Source: JANMOK01 sp031415055
GTDB lineage: Bacteria; Pseudomonadota; Alphaproteobacteria; Rhodobacterales; Rhodobacteraceae
Assembly: GCA_031415055.1 (NCBI GenBank)
Contig: JANOQZ010000044.1
Location: 124,001-188,000 of the forward strand
Direction: 5' to 3'
DNA length: 64,000 nucleotides
The position numbers were made by a program, and so were the translations under genes. The number at the start of each line of letters is the position of its first letter. Position 1 is the stretch's first letter. The notes beneath the pieces are model-generated. The model did no database searches and was not told the origin of the DNA. It was given only the letters and a program-made list of their open reading frames with translations. Positions 8,446 to 17,470 of the stretch are shown here, in pieces.

Positions 8446-8775
8446 CTACTTCGCTTCGTCCGCCGCCTGCCGCTGAACTTCTTGCGCCGTTCGCATCATC
8501 ACGCGAATTCCGGCAGCTAGGCCCAACAACGAGAATATCATCAGAAATATCGGGAGCGTCCCAAACAGGCTATCCAGCCCGTATCCGATGCCGATGCCCA
8601 AGGCCATGCCGACCACAAGCTCAATTACCATCCGCCAGGCTTGATTGGCCTTGGCATATTTTTCGCCAATCGGGTTTGGGGCGCTTTCGACCTTTTGCGC
8701 TGCTTTGATCGAATTTAACTGATCCTCCAGCGCCTTCAGCCGTGCCGGATCAGGGTGCTGCGTCTTTGACGACAT
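8446..8775 (-). CDS. atpI: AtpI-type ATP synthase F0 accessory protein
   Basis: A 109-residue protein with two membrane segments (WRMVIELVVGMALGIGIGYGLD and LPIFLMIFSLLGLAAGIRVM) and a charged, helical N-terminus. AtpI proteins assist c-ring assembly and possibly Mg2+ supply. The ATG at 8775 follows GAAGGGG; a TTG at 8820 would add 15 non-conserved residues and would lie on or ahead of the likely transcription start. It is the first gene of the F0 operon. Confidence 0.88.
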   Translation of the reverse strand: MSSKTQHPDPARLKALEDQLNSIKAAQKVESAPNPIGEKYAKANQAWRMVIELVVGMALGIGIGYGLDSLFGTLPIFLMIFSLLGLAAGIRVMMRTAQEVQRQAADEAK

Positions 8776-8823
8776 GCCCGATACGACCCCTTCACCCAAC
8801 CGCGAATTTTCAGCGGACAATAT

Positions 8824-8851
8824 GGGCGCGTTAGGTTTCTGTCAAGAAACG
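8824..8851 (-). promoter_or_regulatory. Putative promoter of the F0 operon
   Basis: On the minus strand TTGACA (8846-8851) is followed after about 15-16 bases by CATATT/ATATTG. The -35 match is perfect and the -10 match is weak. Its position about 50-75 bases ahead of the atpI ATG fits an operon promoter. Confidence 0.45.
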
Positions 8852-8884
8852 TGAATAAAGTGTAAACAATTGATTAACAACACT

Positions 8885-8908
8885 AAATTGTTTCACGTGA
8901 AACAATTT
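8885..8908. promoter_or_regulatory. parS (ParB-binding centromere site), copy 1
   Basis: The 16-mer TGTTTCACGTGAAACA at 8889-8904 is exactly the bacterial parS consensus, here inside a perfect 24-base palindrome. It is intergenic, between the atpI promoter and arsR. ParB binds and spreads from such sites, loads SMC and tethers the origin. A second exact copy is at 45127-45142. Sites of this quality cluster near oriC in most bacteria. Confidence 0.93.
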
Positions 8909-8993
8909 GTCGGCCTGAAACAGTCGATTTTGCCAAACCCGCAAACTCAACCAAAAGGTTGACGATTCACAATTCGCAGGCCTAATCATCCCC

Positions 8994-9332
8994 ATGACCG
9001 ACGCAATCCTCGACCGCGCTTTTTCCGCCCTCGCCGACCCAACCCGGCGACGAGTGCTGACCGCGCTGCTGGAATCCGACCAAACCGTCGTTGATTTAGC
9101 TGCACCCTTTGCGATGAGCTTGACCGCCGTTTCCAAGCACATCGGCATTTTGATCGAAGCTGGCCTCATCACCCAATACCGCGAAGGCCGCGACCGCTGG
9201 TGCGCCTTAAACCCAGCGGCAATGCATGAGGCTTTTCGTTGGATGCAGGACTTCGGCTATTCACAAGACCAAGCCGATGAGACGTTTGAGGCCGAGCTTC
9301 TGGAACTCGGCCTGATCGACCTCGAAACCTGA
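8994..9332 (+). CDS. ArsR-family winged-helix transcriptional regulator
   Basis: A 112-residue dimeric repressor type protein. RAFSALADPTRRRVLTALL is the classical ArsR N-terminal helix, and MSLTAVSKHIGILIEAGLI is the recognition helix-turn-helix, followed by the wing (YREGRDRWCAL). No ArsR-type cysteine metal site (CxC) is visible, so it resembles the metal-free subgroup often paired with SRPBCC/AHSA1 proteins. No such partner is adjacent. It ends four bases before the convergent DUF1993 gene. Confidence 0.88.
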   Translation: MTDAILDRAFSALADPTRRRVLTALLESDQTVVDLAAPFAMSLTAVSKHIGILIEAGLITQYREGRDRWCALNPAAMHEAFRWMQDFGYSQDQADETFEAELLELGLIDLET

Positions 9333-9335
9333 AAC

Positions 9336-9842
9336 CTACTCGCGGCCCAGAAAATTGCCCTTGCCAATTTGCACACCTTTGGCGCGGCAAATCGAATAGG
9401 CGGTTGTGACGTGGAACCAGAAATTCGGGAAACCATAACGCGGCACATAATCCGCGCCCTTCAATGTCACCATCGCACCACCGGTCTTGAATTCGATGTC
9501 GCGGTCTTCCGATCCCTCAAGGTCTTTTGCGGAAAACGACTTGGCCAAATCGACCGCCTTCTGCACCCGTTCCTGCAACTCGGCAAAGGTCTTCTCAACA
9601 TCCGGCCAGCTTGGCATTTCCGTTCCAGCCAACCGATGCAACGTGCTTTTGACGTGATCGGTGCTGGTCATTACTTGACGCTTCAACGGCAGCATGTCGT
9701 CGATCAACCGCGATTCCAGAAACGCGGTCTCGTTCAATTTATGGTCGCGCACATGGGCGGTAGCCTTATCAAGCGTGATACGCAAAGATTTCAGGCCCGA
9801 TAGAAATACAGGCACGGTGGCTGCATGCATGGTAATGGACAT
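9336..9842 (-). CDS. DUF1993 family protein
   Basis: A 168-residue soluble, mostly helical protein. The start (MHAATVPVFLSGLKSLRITLDKA), the LIDDMLPLKRQV segment, and the ending (PNFWFHVTTAYSICRAKGVQIGKGNFLG) are what I associate with DUF1993, a DinB-like four-helix family of unknown function. The ATG at 9842 is preferred; an earlier start at 9881 adds 13 residues that are not family-like. It is convergent with the ArsR gene. Confidence 0.78.
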   Translation of the reverse strand: MSITMHAATVPVFLSGLKSLRITLDKATAHVRDHKLNETAFLESRLIDDMLPLKRQVMTSTDHVKSTLHRLAGTEMPSWPDVEKTFAELQERVQKAVDLAKSFSAKDLEGSEDRDIEFKTGGAMVTLKGADYVPRYGFPNFWFHVTTAYSICRAKGVQIGKGNFLGRE

Positions 9843-9914
9843 GGAAATGGGTTCCAGCTGTTGGAGAGAATTGATCGCCAACAGCTAGGCGTCGCCGCCA
9901 AAACCCACAAGGGG

Positions 9915-10349
9915 TTACATGGCGGATGCCGTCAAATCCGCTGCGGAAAACAGCACCGAAAACGACTTGCACCAGATCACGACCGAGGCATAACCATCCG
10001 GCGACATTCCCGCAGGAACCACATAAGACTGGTCGCCTGTTGGCGATTGCAGCGCCCCTAGCGACAGATACTCGCTGGCCAAAACCTGATCAGCCGTCAT
10101 AATCCCGCCGGCTTTCACCAACCAAACCTCCAAATCCGGCCCCGGCGTGGTTGCGAAGCTTTGCAAGCTCAACACATATTCCCCCGCCGCATTCTTGCTG
10201 ATCGAAGCAACGCCGGAACCGCGATGAACCCCATCGGCGTCCCGGAAATCGCCGCTTGCAACGGTCATGGCATCTTGGGCGAAGGTAGCCGTGGCAAGAC
10301 CGAAGGGTGCTGCCAGACTTAGAATGAGCGCGATAGTTTTGAGTGACAT
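9915..10349 (-). CDS. Exported DM13-domain protein
   Basis: A 144-residue protein with a Sec signal peptide (SLKTIALILSLAAPFGLATATFA, cleavage near residue 24). The mature part has the DM13 pattern: ASGDFRDADGVHRGSGVASI, LSLQSFATTPGPDLEVWLV, and a C-terminal VVIWCKSFSVLFS, including the conserved Cys. DM13 domains are proposed electron-transfer or adhesion modules; the function here is unknown. Start at 10349 is supported by AAAGGAAA upstream, whereas the ATG at 10379 would bury the signal peptide. Confidence 0.82.
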   Translation of the reverse strand: MSLKTIALILSLAAPFGLATATFAQDAMTVASGDFRDADGVHRGSGVASISKNAAGEYVLSLQSFATTPGPDLEVWLVKAGGIMTADQVLASEYLSLGALQSPTGDQSYVVPAGMSPDGYASVVIWCKSFSVLFSAADLTASAM

Positions 10350-10432
10350 GGCGTTTCCTTTGGCGAACTGCTGCGCCATTCATTCTTGCAAACGCCGTTC
10401 ACATCAATTCACGTTCCGGCGAGGAATGTTGG

Positions 10433-10503
10433 AAATTATATAATTTACAATCGATGCTCATTTAATTAGTAATTATACTATCGACGGATGGTAATTATAT
10501 AAT
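10433..10503 (+). promoter_or_regulatory. AT-rich repeat block (possible operator/promoter) before the Fic gene
   Basis: AATTATATAAT occurs at 10434-10444 (within the perfect 14-base palindrome 10433-10446) and again at 10493-10503, overlapping the Fic start codon. A related TAATTATACTAT lies at about 10471-10482 and could act as a -10 element. The spaced repeats look like an operator for autoregulation. No obvious Shine-Dalgarno precedes the ATG at 10502, so the mRNA may have a very short leader. Confidence 0.5.
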
Positions 10504-11674
10504 GTCAATTTATGCCACGCCAAAGCTGCTACCGGAAGATCATGCCGTAATCGACCTGATCAACGAACAAAAGCAACAACTCAAATATCTAATCCAGAGC
10601 AACCCTCATCGATGGACGGGATTGTTACGGCGGAATTCAATGGCGCTGGCGATTCAAGGCTCCAACAGCATCGAGGGCTACCACGCCACGATGGATGACG
10701 TCGTGGCAGCAGTTGAAGATGAAGAGCCGATGGATACCAGTGCGGCAACTTGGCGGGAAATTATTGGCTACCGCGACGCGCTGACTTACATCGTTCAACT
10801 TGCGCAGGACGATCATTTTCAGTTTCACGCACAACTCCTGCGAAGTTTGCATTTCATGATGTTGAAACACAGTCCAAAAGACTTGCCCGGCAGGTGGCGT
10901 CCGGGCGACATTTACGTTGTAAACAAAGCTACTGACGAGCGGGTCTATCAAGGACCCGACGCAATCGAAATCCCGTTGCTAATTGATGAATTGATCGCCG
11001 AGCTGAACAGTTCGAAGGACAGTCCAATCGAAGTCAGGGCGGCAATGGCGCATTTGAACTTGGCGATGATCCACCCGTTCAAGGACGGCAACGGGCGTAT
11101 GGCGCGGGCATTGCAGACGCTTGTCTTATCGCGGGAAGGTATTATCAGCCCAGTTTTTTCATCCATTGAAGAATGGCTTGGCAGCAACACACAGCCCTAT
11201 TACGGCATCTTGACGCAAGTTGGCAAAGGTGCGTGGCACCCTAACAACGACGCCCATCCATGGGTTCAGTTTTGTTTAACTGCGCATTTCCAACAGGCTC
11301 ACGCGCAAGTAAAAAGAAACAACGAGATGGCACTGGTTTATGAAGATGTGGCCGCCCAAGCAGCTTCGATCGGATTGCCGGAGCGGGTGGAACTGACACT
11401 GGTTGACGCAGCAGAAGGCCGCAGAATTCGGGCAAGTCGTTACCGGATTGAGAATGAAGTGTCCGATGTAGTTGCCAGCAGGGATTTGCGCAAAATGTGC
11501 GATCTTGGATTGTTAGTTCCTCATGGGGAAAAGCGCGGACGCTTCTATCTCGCCTCCGGCACTCTGATTGCCCTCGCCGTGAAACATAAAAGGGGCGGAC
11601 TGCCGCAAGACCCCTATGATATGATCCGTCGTAAATCCGACGCCGACGCAACCCCGCAACTGCCCGGGCTCTAA
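10502..11674 (+). CDS. Fic-domain AMP transferase, class II (N-terminal inhibitory helix)
   Basis: A 390-residue protein. The Fic active site HPFKDGNGRMAR is at residues 191-202, with the catalytic His191 and the ATP anion-hole segment. The inhibitory motif S-x-x-x-E-G appears as SNSIEG at 54-59, placing it in the self-inhibited class II where Glu58 blocks ATP. A C-terminal winged-helix-like region (about 300-365) may bind DNA. Fic proteins transfer AMP or other phosphate-containing groups to target proteins. It has an AT-rich, repeat-bearing upstream region unlike its neighbours and no antitoxin partner gene. It ends eight bases before the convergent smc stop. Confidence 0.9.
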   Translation: MSIYATPKLLPEDHAVIDLINEQKQQLKYLIQSNPHRWTGLLRRNSMALAIQGSNSIEGYHATMDDVVAAVEDEEPMDTSAATWREIIGYRDALTYIVQLAQDDHFQFHAQLLRSLHFMMLKHSPKDLPGRWRPGDIYVVNKATDERVYQGPDAIEIPLLIDELIAELNSSKDSPIEVRAAMAHLNLAMIHPFKDGNGRMARALQTLVLSREGIISPVFSSIEEWLGSNTQPYYGILTQVGKGAWHPNNDAHPWVQFCLTAHFQQAHAQVKRNNEMALVYEDVAAQAASIGLPERVELTLVDAAEGRRIRASRYRIENEVSDVVASRDLRKMCDLGLLVPHGEKRGRFYLASGTLIALAVKHKRGGLPQDPYDMIRRKSDADATPQLPGL

Positions 11675-11681
11675 CCTCCCC

Positions 11682-14600
11682 TCACGCCACCATCCCCACC
11701 GCCTTGCTCAAATCCACGCTGACCAACTGGCTGACGCCTTTTTCCGCCATCGTCACCCCATAAAGCCGGTCCATTCGGCTCATGGTGACGGCGTGGTGGG
11801 TGATGATGAGGAATCGGGTTTGAGTGATGCGGGTCATCTCGTCCAGCAGGTCGCAGAACCGCCCGACGTTGGCGTCGTCCAGTGGCGCGTCAACCTCGTC
11901 CAGAACGCAAATCGGGCTGGGGTTGGCTTTGAAAACCGCGAATATCAACGACAAGGCGGTCAATGTCTGCTCACCGCCGGAAAGCAGCGAAAGGGTCGAC
12001 AGCTTTTTCCCCGGTGGTTGGCACATGATTTCCAAACCGGCTTCCAGCGGATCGTCGCTTTCGACCAATTGCAGCCGCGCTTCGCCACCGCCAAACAAGG
12101 TTTTGAACAACTGGCCAAAGTTCTTGTTGACCTGTTCAAATGCGTCCAGCAAACGCTGACGACCTTCGCGATTCAAGCCGGAAATACCTTGCCGCAACTT
12201 GGCAATCGCTGCTTCCAAATCGGCCTTTTCCGCCCGCAATCGCTCAGCTTCCTCGCCCACTTCTCGCGCGTCCTCTTCAGCGCGCAAATTAACAGCGCCC
12301 AACGCCTCGCGTTGCCGCCTTAGGCGACCGACATCGATCTCTATCACATCGGATGCGGGCATGGAAACCGGGTCGACAGCCAATTTCTCCAGCAACTGAA
12401 CGGGCGAAAGTTCGGTTTCGGCTAGCATATGTTCTTGGGCAACACGGACCTGCGCAACCGCCGATTCACTCACTGCCTCGGCTCTGGCCCGATTTTCCCG
12501 CGCGTCCGAGGCTGAGCGTTCGGCGTTGCGTTCTTCATTTTCGGCTTGCCGCAAGGCATTTTCCGCCAAAGCCAAAGCATCCGCCGCAGCTTTGCAGCGA
12601 GACTCGGATTTTTCCGCCGATTTCTCCAACTCCGCCTTGCGCGCCGCAATCGCCTCGGGCGCATCCTTGGCGCTTTCCAACCTCGTTGCCGCCGCGTTGA
12701 TCCGGTCATCCAACTGAGTCAAGCGCGTTCCCGCAGAATCGCGACGCGCCAACCAATTGGCCGCCTCGCGCTTGATCTCGCCCGCACGCTGCACCCGCGC
12801 CTCGCCTTCACGACGCAGCTCATCGGCCATTGTCCGTTTGGCCATCATCGTCAATCGCGCGGCTTCAACGGCGATCTTGTGTGTCTCAACCGCAGCTTGC
12901 GCTGCGCCCAGATCGCCCAAATCGCCCAAGCCAGCCAAAGCTTCATGCAGAGCATCAGCCGCCAAGGCCAGCTCCTCTTGCCGACGCGTTACCGTCAGCC
13001 GCAACGTATCCAACCGACCTGCCAACATGCCTAAATCGGCTTCGGCCCGGCTCAAAGCCCGCGTTGTTGCCGTGGCTTTCTCGTCATTCTCGCGCCTTTG
13101 ATGCCTCGCGGTTTGCTCGGCATTTTGCGCGTTTTCCAGCCGCAATTTTGATGTCGCATAGGCGTTTTTCGCGTTGCTCGCTTGTTGACCAACCTTGGCG
13201 CATGCGGCCTGCAGTTCGGCCATCTGATTCATCTGTTGCAACCGCAACGCCGCCGATGATGTCGCATCTTCGGCATGCACGCGAAACCCATCCCAGCGCC
13301 ACAAATCGCCCTCGATGCTGACCAGCCGTTGGCCCGACGAAAGCTGTGCCTGCAGCCGATTGCCGTCGGTTCGCGCCACCAATCCGGTCTGTGCCAGTCG
13401 CGATGACAAAACCTTGGGGCCGGTCACGAACTTGGCCAACGGTTCGGCGCCATGGGGCAATGGTCCAGCTTTGACCTGTCCGGAAACCGCCCAACCAGTC
13501 GCACCATCCGCCGCAATCTCCGGCGCTTTAAGATCATCGCCCAAAGCCGCACCCAGAGCCGCCTCATAGCCCTTTTGTGCACGAATCTGGTCCAATACCT
13601 GGCCCTTACCGCCCCGATCGCGTTCAATCAGTTTGCTCAATGCCGCGCTTTCGCCTTCCAAGGCACGCAATTCGCCTTCCACTTGGGACAAGGCCGACCG
13701 CATGTCATAATCTGTTGCCAAAGCATCGGCCCGCGCTGCTTCGGCTAGGGACAATGCCTTTTCGGAACTGGCAGCCGCTAGGGTGGCTTCGGCCTCGGCG
13801 GTTACCGCCGCATCCCGCAAGTTTTGCGCCGTTGCCAGCTCGGTTTCGCCCGAACCAACGGCGGCCAAAGCGGTTGAAAGCTCGCCTTCCAGCTTGGCGG
13901 AAGTCACATTCGCTTCTTCCAATCGCCTCGACGCTGCGGCGTGACGTGCTGCCAATCTTGCCGCGTCGCCGGTCGCCGCATCCAGTGCCGCTTCAACTTC
14001 GCTCAAGGCCGTCGCCGCCGATGCCGCCTCAACCCGTGCAGCATTCAGCTGGGTCTCATGGCCGTGCGAAGCTTCCTCTAACGCACCAGCCTCGCCTTTC
14101 AACCGCGAAATCGTTTCGGTCGCGTCCCGATTGAGGCCGATTTCACGCTCTCGATCCGCGCTCAATTGCTCCAAATCACGGCTGATCGACACAATCGCCT
14201 GTTTTGCCCGCGCTTCCTGATCGCTCAAAACGGCGCGTTCCAAGCTCAATCTTTGTACCAAAGCCGCCGCGATGGCTTCTTCCTCGCGCAACGGCGGAAC
14301 GCGGGTTTCGGCGTTAAATCGCACCGTCGTGCAAGATGCTGCCGCTGTTGCCGCAATGGCCGCCGCCCGCACCGCCAAAGTCAAGGCGGCGTCTGAATTT
14401 TCCCGCGCTGTTTCCGCCTCGCGCCAGCGTCGATACAGAAGCAATCCCTCAGCCAAACGCAGTTCTTCGGCGATCTCCCGATACCGCGCCGCCTGCTTGG
14501 ATTGGCGTTCTAGTGCACGAAACTGGCTGTCCAGCGCCTCCAGCACGTCGGCGACCCGTTCCAGATTGACCTCGGTTGCCTTCAGCTTCAGTTCCGCCTC

Positions 14601-15134
14601 ATGCCGCCTTTGATACAGTCCCGAAATTCCCGCCGCTTCCTCCAACACCCGTCGTCTTGCCTTGGGGTTGGCGTTGATCAGTTCCGCAATCTGCCCCTGC
14701 CGCACCAGACTGGGCGAATGGGCACCGGTCGAGGCATCGGCGAACAGCATTTGCACATCGCGCGCCCGCGCTTCACGGCCGTTGGTGCGAAAGGCCGACC
14801 CGGCATCGCGGGTGATGCGGCGGATGACCTCGATCTGATCGGCTTCGTTGAAAGCCAAAGGTGCCACGTGGTCGGAATTGTCGATTGCCAACATCACCTC
14901 GGCATAGTTCCGCGCCGGACGCGACGCCGCCCCGGCAAAAATCACGTCCTCCATCCCGTCACCACGCATGGCGCTGGCGCGGTTTTCACCCATCACCCAG
15001 CGCAAAGCTTCTAGCAGGTTCGACTTGCCGCAGCCGTTCGGCCCGACCACGCCGGTCAAGCCCGGCGAAATCACCAGCTCGGTAGGATCGACAAAGGACT
15101 TAAAGCCCAAAAGGCGCAGGCGGGTGAATTGCAA
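11682..15134 (-). CDS. smc: Chromosome segregation ATPase SMC
   Basis: A 1150-residue condensin ATPase. Walker A GPNGCGKSN lies at residues 31-39, then a long coiled coil, a hinge near residues 480-620, the return coil, and the C-terminal LSGGEQTLTALSL signature with Walker B PICVLDEVDAPLDD. The start is TTG at 15134 (M-QFTRLRLLGFKSFVD), which gives the family N-terminus and length; extension upstream to 15269 adds a non-conserved stretch. SMC is loaded at parS by ParB and aligns the chromosome arms; two parS sites are in this window. No scpA/scpB is adjacent. Confidence 0.94.
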   Translation of the reverse strand: MQFTRLRLLGFKSFVDPTELVISPGLTGVVGPNGCGKSNLLEALRWVMGENRASAMRGDGMEDVIFAGAASRPARNYAEVMLAIDNSDHVAPLAFNEADQIEVIRRITRDAGSAFRTNGREARARDVQMLFADASTGAHSPSLVRQGQIAELINANPKARRRVLEEAAGISGLYQRRHEAELKLKATEVNLERVADVLEALDSQFRALERQSKQAARYREIAEELRLAEGLLLYRRWREAETARENSDAALTLAVRAAAIAATAAASCTTVRFNAETRVPPLREEEAIAAALVQRLSLERAVLSDQEARAKQAIVSISRDLEQLSADREREIGLNRDATETISRLKGEAGALEEASHGHETQLNAARVEAASAATALSEVEAALDAATGDAARLAARHAAASRRLEEANVTSAKLEGELSTALAAVGSGETELATAQNLRDAAVTAEAEATLAAASSEKALSLAEAARADALATDYDMRSALSQVEGELRALEGESAALSKLIERDRGGKGQVLDQIRAQKGYEAALGAALGDDLKAPEIAADGATGWAVSGQVKAGPLPHGAEPLAKFVTGPKVLSSRLAQTGLVARTDGNRLQAQLSSGQRLVSIEGDLWRWDGFRVHAEDATSSAALRLQQMNQMAELQAACAKVGQQASNAKNAYATSKLRLENAQNAEQTARHQRRENDEKATATTRALSRAEADLGMLAGRLDTLRLTVTRRQEELALAADALHEALAGLGDLGDLGAAQAAVETHKIAVEAARLTMMAKRTMADELRREGEARVQRAGEIKREAANWLARRDSAGTRLTQLDDRINAAATRLESAKDAPEAIAARKAELEKSAEKSESRCKAAADALALAENALRQAENEERNAERSASDARENRARAEAVSESAVAQVRVAQEHMLAETELSPVQLLEKLAVDPVSMPASDVIEIDVGRLRRQREALGAVNLRAEEDAREVGEEAERLRAEKADLEAAIAKLRQGISGLNREGRQRLLDAFEQVNKNFGQLFKTLFGGGEARLQLVESDDPLEAGLEIMCQPPGKKLSTLSLLSGGEQTLTALSLIFAVFKANPSPICVLDEVDAPLDDANVGRFCDLLDEMTRITQTRFLIITHHAVTMSRMDRLYGVTMAEKGVSQLVSVDLSKAVGMVA

Positions 15135-15335
15135 CGGGTCGGCCCTGATGATTCTTGATCGCCCAAGATTCGCCTTGGGTGCGGCCAAGTCAACCGCAAA
15201 GGGCTGTATGTGGCGCGAAGGTAGGCGGTTATCCACAAGATATTGAGGTCGTTGATGTTGAAAAGCCAAAATTCATTCAGGGTTCTTCAAATACTCAATG
15301 CCTTGACCCCGTTGCGAATTTGACGTCAAGTAACC
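15135..15335. other. Non-coding spacer upstream of smc, with one DnaA-box match
   Basis: This part of the 444-base gap between smc and cbtB has no credible gene. It contains TTATCCACA at 15229-15237, an exact consensus DnaA box, in the expected promoter region of smc. Only one copy is present, so this is not an origin by itself. Confidence 0.6.
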
Positions 15336-15543
15336 GGGCATGGTTCCCTCAAGGATGCGCAAAGTATCCGGGGACTAACTGGGAATTTGGAACGGGTGAA
15401 CCCAAATCGGGCCCCAATGCCAAAGCCGCCCCCGCGACTGTATGCGGTGAGCGCCCCGCTCAACACCACTGGTAGCGATACCGGGAAGGGAGCGACGGTG
15501 CTGTGACCCGCGAGCCAGGAGACCAGCCAAGCACGAGTGCAAT
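15336..15543 (+). promoter_or_regulatory. Cobalamin (B12) riboswitch
   Basis: The 5' part (GGTTCCC ... CTAACTGGGAATTTGG ... GAACCC), the core GCCGCCCCCGCGACTGTATGCGG, a CACTGG ... ACCGGGAAGG segment, and the B12-box GAGCCAGGAGACC at about 15514-15526 occur in the canonical order of the adenosylcobalamin riboswitch. It lies directly upstream of cbtB, so adenosylcobalamin should switch off the cobalt uptake and cobaltochelatase operon. The exact 5' boundary of P1 is approximate. Confidence 0.93.
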
Positions 15544-15578
15544 CAACAGCCGTCGGGTGTGACGGTGAGGAGAGAGAA

Positions 15579-15743
15579 ATGACGACAGCTACCCTTGTTA
15601 AGGTGCGATCCGACGCTTATGCCATTGCGATCACAGCATTTTTGGGCATCGCGGTTCTGTTCGTAACCGGTTTCGCCTCGGCGGATACCTTGCATGGTGC
15701 AACGCATGACACGCGCCATTCCACCGGCTTTCCCTGCCACTGA
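15579..15743 (+). CDS. cbtB: Cobalt transporter small subunit CbtB
   Basis: A 54-residue protein with a single membrane helix (AIAITAFLGIAVLFVTGFA) and a C-terminal histidine-rich tail ending HDTRHSTGFPCH, the expected cobalt-binding end of CbtB. GGAGAGAG precedes the ATG at 15579. It is the first gene downstream of the B12 riboswitch and sits three bases before cbtA. Together CbtA/CbtB are B12-repressed cobalt uptake proteins. Confidence 0.93.
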   Translation: MTTATLVKVRSDAYAIAITAFLGIAVLFVTGFASADTLHGATHDTRHSTGFPCH

Positions 15744-15746
15744 AAT

Positions 15747-16445
15747 ATGCTCAAAAAACTGGTTGCCAGCGCCCTTTATGCTGGTTTTGCCGCGGGTCTT
15801 ATTGTCGCCGCGTTGCAGCTTTTGTTCACGGTTCCAGTGATATTGGAGGCAGAAAAGTATGAAATCGGGGTGTTGACCCATTTTGGTGGAGCGGCACAAG
15901 GACATGCAGCAGGTGAAGAGCACTCTCAAGCCATTCAATCGTCAAGGAATCCTTACTGGTGGCAGACGACGCTCGCGAGCACGGCAACGCAGTGCGGGTT
16001 TGCCCTCATCATGGTCGCGGGCTTTGCTCTTGCCACGTCACGCGGCCACCAAATCACGCCTCGCGTCGGACTAATTTGGGGAATTGCCGGATTTTTCGCC
16101 TTCCAACTGCTCCCCGCAGCCGGGCTCTCACCGGAATTGCCGGGGTCAGCGGCGGCGGACCTAGCTGCCCGACAAGTCTGGTGGGCGGCAACGGTGGCGA
16201 CATCGATTGGCGGATTGGCTTTGATTGGGTTTGGACGAAACTGGATGGCGTGGGGCGCTGGCGTCGGGTTGTTGGCATTGCCGCATCTGCTGGGCGCACC
16301 ACAACCGGAGGCTTTCGCCGGCGTCGTTCCGCCCGAACTCGCGGCAGATTTCGCAGGCAAGGCACTGGCCGTGGCTGCGGTTGGCTGGGTAGCTTTGGGC
16401 CTATTCACAGCCTATTTCTGGCAAAAAGAAGGGGCTTTTAGATGA
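15747..16445 (+). CDS. cbtA: Cobalt transporter CbtA
   Basis: A 232-residue integral membrane protein with about five hydrophobic helices (near residues 9-32, 75-94, 103-122, 145-165 and 205-225). A periplasmic His-rich segment (HFGGAAQGHAAGEEHS, about 46-60) could capture the metal. The family name CbtA is assigned from the LVASALYAGFAAGLIVAALQ start and the position after cbtB. The stop overlaps the cobW start by four bases, consistent with coupled translation. Confidence 0.9.
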   Translation: MLKKLVASALYAGFAAGLIVAALQLLFTVPVILEAEKYEIGVLTHFGGAAQGHAAGEEHSQAIQSSRNPYWWQTTLASTATQCGFALIMVAGFALATSRGHQITPRVGLIWGIAGFFAFQLLPAAGLSPELPGSAAADLAARQVWWAATVATSIGGLALIGFGRNWMAWGAGVGLLALPHLLGAPQPEAFAGVVPPELAADFAGKALAVAAVGWVALGLFTAYFWQKEGAFR

Positions 16446-17470
16446 CGACCAAAATTCCAACAACCATCATTACCGGCTTTCTGGGCTCGGGCAAAACCAC
16501 CCTCATCCGCCACATGCTGCAAAACGCTGAAGGCAAACGGATTGCCCTGATCATCAACGAATTTGGCGATTTGGGGGTGGATGGTGAAATTCTGAAAGGT
16601 TGCGCCATTGAAGGCTGTCGCGACGAAGATATGATTGAACTTTCCAACGGCTGCATATGTTGCACGGTGGCCGATGATTTCATTCCCGCGCTGGAAAAAC
16701 TGCTGAATCGTGCCGAAAAACCTGATCATATCGTGATCGAGACCAGTGGCTTGGCTTTGCCGCAACCGCTGGTACGGGCCTTTGGCTGGCCCGAAATCCG
16801 TAACCGGGTGACGGTGGATTCGGTTGTGACTTTGGTCGATGGCAAGGCTTTGGCCGAGGGGCGGTTCGCCCATAACGAAGCCGCGGTTGCCGCGCAACGA
16901 CTGGGCGACCACGCGTTGGATCACGAAACGCCGCTATCGGAATTGTTCGACGATCAATTGGCCTGTGCCGATATGATTGTCGTCAACAAAATGGATTTGT
17001 TGGCACCACAAGAAGCGGAAGATTTGGTGACCCGATTGCGCGGTGAATCTCGTAAAGGTGTGCAAGTCCTGAAAACCAGAATGGGTGTCATGCCGATATC
17101 GGTTCTGCTCGGACAAGGCTCCGAAGCCGAAGGTGATATGGCCGTCCGCGCGGCCCCGCATCACGACAGTCAGGGCGAGGACCACGACCATGACGAATTT
17201 GAGAGTTTCGTGCTTGAATTGCCGGAAATTGCTGATGTGGCCGGGTTTGTGACCCGGGTTACCGAAACTATTCGCGAGCACGACATTCTGCGCCTCAAAG
17301 GCTTTGTTGCCGTGAAGGGCAAACCCTTGCGGCTAACGATTCAGGCGGTTGGGACGCGGATCGAAACTTATTTCGACCAGCCCCACAAAGGTGCCCGCGC
17401 GACGCGCCTTGTGGTGATCGGCGAAACCGGTCTGGATCGTGCGGCGATCGAGGCCGAGCTGGCGCTGTAA
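16442..17470 (+). CDS. cobW: CobW GTPase, cobalamin-associated metallochaperone
   Basis: A 342-residue COG0523 G3E GTPase. Walker A GFLGSGKT is at residues 12-19, the metal-binding CxCC motif (Cys71, Cys73, Cys74) follows, and a His/Asp-rich run (APHHDSQGEDHDHDE) lies near residues 237-251. CobW is thought to deliver Co2+ to the cobaltochelatase. It overlaps cbtA by four bases and cobN by one base, forming the core of the riboswitch-controlled operon. Confidence 0.95.
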   Translation: MTTKIPTTIITGFLGSGKTTLIRHMLQNAEGKRIALIINEFGDLGVDGEILKGCAIEGCRDEDMIELSNGCICCTVADDFIPALEKLLNRAEKPDHIVIETSGLALPQPLVRAFGWPEIRNRVTVDSVVTLVDGKALAEGRFAHNEAAVAAQRLGDHALDHETPLSELFDDQLACADMIVVNKMDLLAPQEAEDLVTRLRGESRKGVQVLKTRMGVMPISVLLGQGSEAEGDMAVRAAPHHDSQGEDHDHDEFESFVLELPEIADVAGFVTRVTETIREHDILRLKGFVAVKGKPLRLTIQAVGTRIETYFDQPHKGARATRLVVIGETGLDRAAIEAELAL

